In this document: piece after piece, positions 62,093-64,000 of the stretch
Position numbering within the stretch: the first letter of the stretch is position 1
How the letters are laid out: every line of letters begins with the position of its first letter
Assembly: GCF_020883455.1 (NCBI RefSeq)
Contig: NZ_CP086615.1
Location: 868,001-932,000 of the forward strand
Origin: Spiribacter halobius
GTDB lineage: Bacteria; Pseudomonadota; Gammaproteobacteria; Nitrococcales; Nitrococcaceae
DNA: 64,000 nucleotides
Direction of reading: 5' to 3'
Program-made: the position numbers and the translations under genes
The notes under the pieces: model-generated
Told to the model about the DNA's origin: nothing
Database searches by the model: none
Seen by the model: the letters and a program-made list of their open reading frames with translations, nothing else

Positions 62093-63570
62093 GCGGGGTA
62101 CGCGAGCTCACCGCACTGCTCGCCCCCTGGGCGAGCCCGCCGGCGCCGGTTCCCCTGACCGGCGTCGCACTGGACAGCCGGGCGCTGCGGCCCGGTTCGC
62201 TGTTTCTGGCGGTCCCGGGCGGGGCGCGCCACGGTGCCGAGTTTCTCGACCCGGCGCTGGCGGCCGGGGCCGCCGCGGTGGCCTACGAGCCGGCGCCGGG
62301 GCTGGATGCCGCGGCGCTGGAGGCGCGTTGCGCCGCAGCGGGCGTGCCCGCCGTCGCCGTGTCGGGCCTGGGTGCCGCTGCCGGCGCCATCGCGGCGCGT
62401 TTCCACGGCGAGCCTTCGCAGGCCCTCACCGTGATCGGCGTCACCGGCACCGACGGCAAGACCTCCGTCAGCCACTACACCGCCCAGCTGCTGGACGGCG
62501 TCGTCGGCCGCTGCGGCCTGGTCGGCACCCTGGGGCATGGCTTCGCCGGGGCCCTCGAGGCCGGGAGTCTCACCACGCCGGATGCGACCCGGCTGCAGGC
62601 GGCGCTGGCGGAGCTGCGGGATCAGGGCGCCCGCGCCGTGGTGATGGAGGTGTCCTCCCACGCGCTGGCTCAGGCCCGGGTGGACGCCGTGGCCTTCGAC
62701 GTCGCCGTGCTCACCAACCTCGGCCGGGATCATCTCGACTATCACGGCACCCTGGCCGCCTATGCCGAGGCCAAGTCGCGCCTGTTCGCCTGGGCGGGGC
62801 TGCGCGCCCGCGTGCTCAATCTGGACGATGCCCTCGGTGCACGTCTCGCCACGGGCCATGAGGGGGTCATCGGCTATGGCGAGGCCGAGGGCGCCGCCCT
62901 GCGGCTGGAGGCCGTGACCGCCCGGGAGACCGGGCTGGCGGTGTCGGCGCGGGTCGGAGGCCGGCGGCTGGACTTCGAGCTGCCGCTGCTCGGCCGCTTC
63001 AACGCCTGGAATGCCCTCGCCGCCGTCGGCGTGCTGCTGGCGCTGGGCGGCGATCCGGAAGCCGCACGGCCTGCGCTGGCCCGACTGCGGCCCGTGCCCG
63101 GGCGCATGGAGCGCTTCGGCGGCGGCGACCGGCCGCTGGCGGTGGTGGACTACGCCCACACCCCCGGCGCGCTGGAGGCGGCGCTGATCGCCGTGCGCCG
63201 GCATTGCACGGGGCGGCTCTGGTGCGTGTTCGGTTGCGGCGGTGAACGCGACACCGGCAAGCGCCCGCTCATGGGCGGGGTTGCCAGCCGCCTTGCCCAT
63301 CAGGTCGTGCTGACCAGCGACAACCCCCGCGGCGAGGACCCGCGGGCGATCCTCGAGGACATTCGCCAGGGCTGTGACGGACCCGCCGAGGTCGCTGTGG
63401 AGCCGGACCGCGAGGCCGCCATCGCCCGGGCCCTGGGCCAGGCCGCACCGGGTGACGTAGTGCTCGTCGCCGGCAAGGGGCACGAGGACTACCAGATCGT
63501 CGGCGAGCGCCGGCTCGCCTTCAGCGACCGCGCCACCGTGCGCACGCTGCTGGCCGGGGAGGTGGTGTGA
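62089..63570 (+). CDS. murE: UDP-MurNAc-L-Ala-D-Glu:meso-diaminopimelate ligase
   Basis: MurE adds the third residue of the peptidoglycan stem peptide. The 493 residues include the ATP loop GVTGTDGKTSVSHY (about 118-131) and the specificity motif DNPRGEDP (about 412-419), which marks meso-diaminopimelate rather than lysine. It overlaps ftsI by 4 bases (ATGA). Confidence 0.97.
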   Translation: MSGVRELTALLAPWASPPAPVPLTGVALDSRALRPGSLFLAVPGGARHGAEFLDPALAAGAAAVAYEPAPGLDAAALEARCAAAGVPAVAVSGLGAAAGAIAARFHGEPSQALTVIGVTGTDGKTSVSHYTAQLLDGVVGRCGLVGTLGHGFAGALEAGSLTTPDATRLQAALAELRDQGARAVVMEVSSHALAQARVDAVAFDVAVLTNLGRDHLDYHGTLAAYAEAKSRLFAWAGLRARVLNLDDALGARLATGHEGVIGYGEAEGAALRLEAVTARETGLAVSARVGGRRLDFELPLLGRFNAWNALAAVGVLLALGGDPEAARPALARLRPVPGRMERFGGGDRPLAVVDYAHTPGALEAALIAVRRHCTGRLWCVFGCGGERDTGKRPLMGGVASRLAHQVVLTSDNPRGEDPRAILEDIRQGCDGPAEVAVEPDREAAIARALGQAAPGDVVLVAGKGHEDYQIVGERRLAFSDRATVRTLLAGEVV

Positions 63571-64000
63571 TGGACCCGGTCCGGCTGCGCACCCTGGCGA
63601 GCGAGCTCGGTGGCGAGGTCCGCGGCGAGGACAGCGAGATCACCGCGGCCGGCATCGACAGCCGCCGCCTGCCCCCGGGCGCGCTGTTTGTCGCGCTGCC
63701 CGGCAGCCGCCATGACGGCCATGAGTTCGTCGCTGCCGCCCGGGAGGCGGGCGCCGCCGCCGCGCTGGTGACGCGCTTCGTCGACGATCCGCTGCCGCAG
63801 TGGTGTGTCGAGAGCGCGCCGCGGACCCTCGCCGAGCTCGGCTGCCGGGCGCGGTCCCGGAGCCCGGCCCTGCGCATCGGGGTTACGGGCAGCAACGGCA
63901 AGACCACGGTCAAGGGGATGCTCGCCGCGATTCTGGCGGGCGAGGGTGAAACCCTCGCCACTGCGGGCAACCTCAACAACGAGCTGGGCGTGCCGCTGAC
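63570..64000 (+). CDS. murF: UDP-MurNAc-tripeptide:D-Ala-D-Ala ligase, 5' part only
   Basis: MurF adds D-Ala-D-Ala to complete the stem pentapeptide. About 143 residues are in the window, covering the N-terminal domain (SRRLPPGALFVALPGSRHDGH, split at Gly) and the ATP loop GVTGSNGKTTVKGML (about 107-121). The start shares one base with the murE stop (TGATG). The rest lies beyond the window edge. Confidence 0.95.
   Translation, partial: MDPVRLRTLASELGGEVRGEDSEITAAGIDSRRLPPGALFVALPGSRHDGHEFVAAAREAGAAAALVTRFVDDPLPQWCVESAPRTLAELGCRARSRSPALRIGVTGSNGKTTVKGMLAAILAGEGETLATAGNLNNELGVPL

Overview
The window is a dense, GC-rich (roughly 70 percent by eye) stretch of gammaproteobacterial chromosome made almost entirely of housekeeping genes. 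Gene order matches blocks known from Pseudomonas and E. coli: TPR-lolB-ispE-tRNA-prs-rplY-pth-ychF, rpoN-hpf-ptsN-(hprK)-rapZ-npr, lptB-lptA-lptC-kdsC-kdsD-yrbG, mlaFEDCB-ibaG-murA-hisG-hisD-algW-petABC-sspAB, diaA-yraN-lpoA/rsmI, and mraZ-rsmH-ftsL-ftsI-murE-murF. The HPr kinase inside the rpoN cluster and the very high GC suggest a Chromatiales/Ectothiorhodospiraceae-like lineage rather than an enteric or pseudomonad; that placement is inference. No prophage, insertion sequence, CRISPR array or rRNA operon is seen.

Layout. 1-4241: cell-shape operon mreB-mreC-mreD-mrdA (minus, mrdA cut by the window edge), divergent from gatCAB (4363-7737). 7966-11339: hslO, moeB, prmC and a Trm112-like protein. 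11493-13200: DAHP synthase and dksA, ending in a strong terminator. 13420-15794: prfA and hemA (minus). 15961-23215: TPR lipoprotein, lolB, ispE, tRNA-Gln, prs, rplY, pth, ychF and tRNA-Met. 23220-26084: a large c-di-GMP signalling protein whose membrane sensor has every ligand-site residue I can recall from the plant ethylene receptor ETR1. 26434-29416: an RNA-related set (DEAD-box helicase, small basic protein, YajD nuclease, RIO kinase). 29432-40413 (minus): mgtE, the nitrogen-PTS/RapZ/HprK group, hpf, rpoN, the lipopolysaccharide transport and Kdo genes, and a Ca/Na antiporter. 40658-47185: Mla lipid transport, murA, hisG, hisD. 47369-53511: an AlgW/DegS-type protease, a Nif3-like protein, the cytochrome bc1 complex, sspA and sspB. 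53665-57489: diaA, yraN, lpoA and rsmI. 57993-58350: RNase P RNA. 58651-64000: start of the division and cell-wall (dcw) cluster.

The genes work mainly in envelope growth (Mre/PBP2, PBP3, Mur enzymes, LpoA, Lpt, Lol, Mla), translation and its quality control (GatCAB, PrfA, PrmC, Pth, L25, Hpf, RNase P), and stress control (DksA, SspA/B, Hsp33, AlgW).

The least ordinary content is intergenic. At least ten gaps hold long inverted repeats whose arms are built from phased short words: 7-mers of the TTCAAAG and TTGCAAG type, and 9-mers of the ACACAACGG and CGCAAAG type. Some are nested, and in one the two arms share a private variant. Two further palindromic families supply the stop codons of gatA and of the AlgW-like gene.
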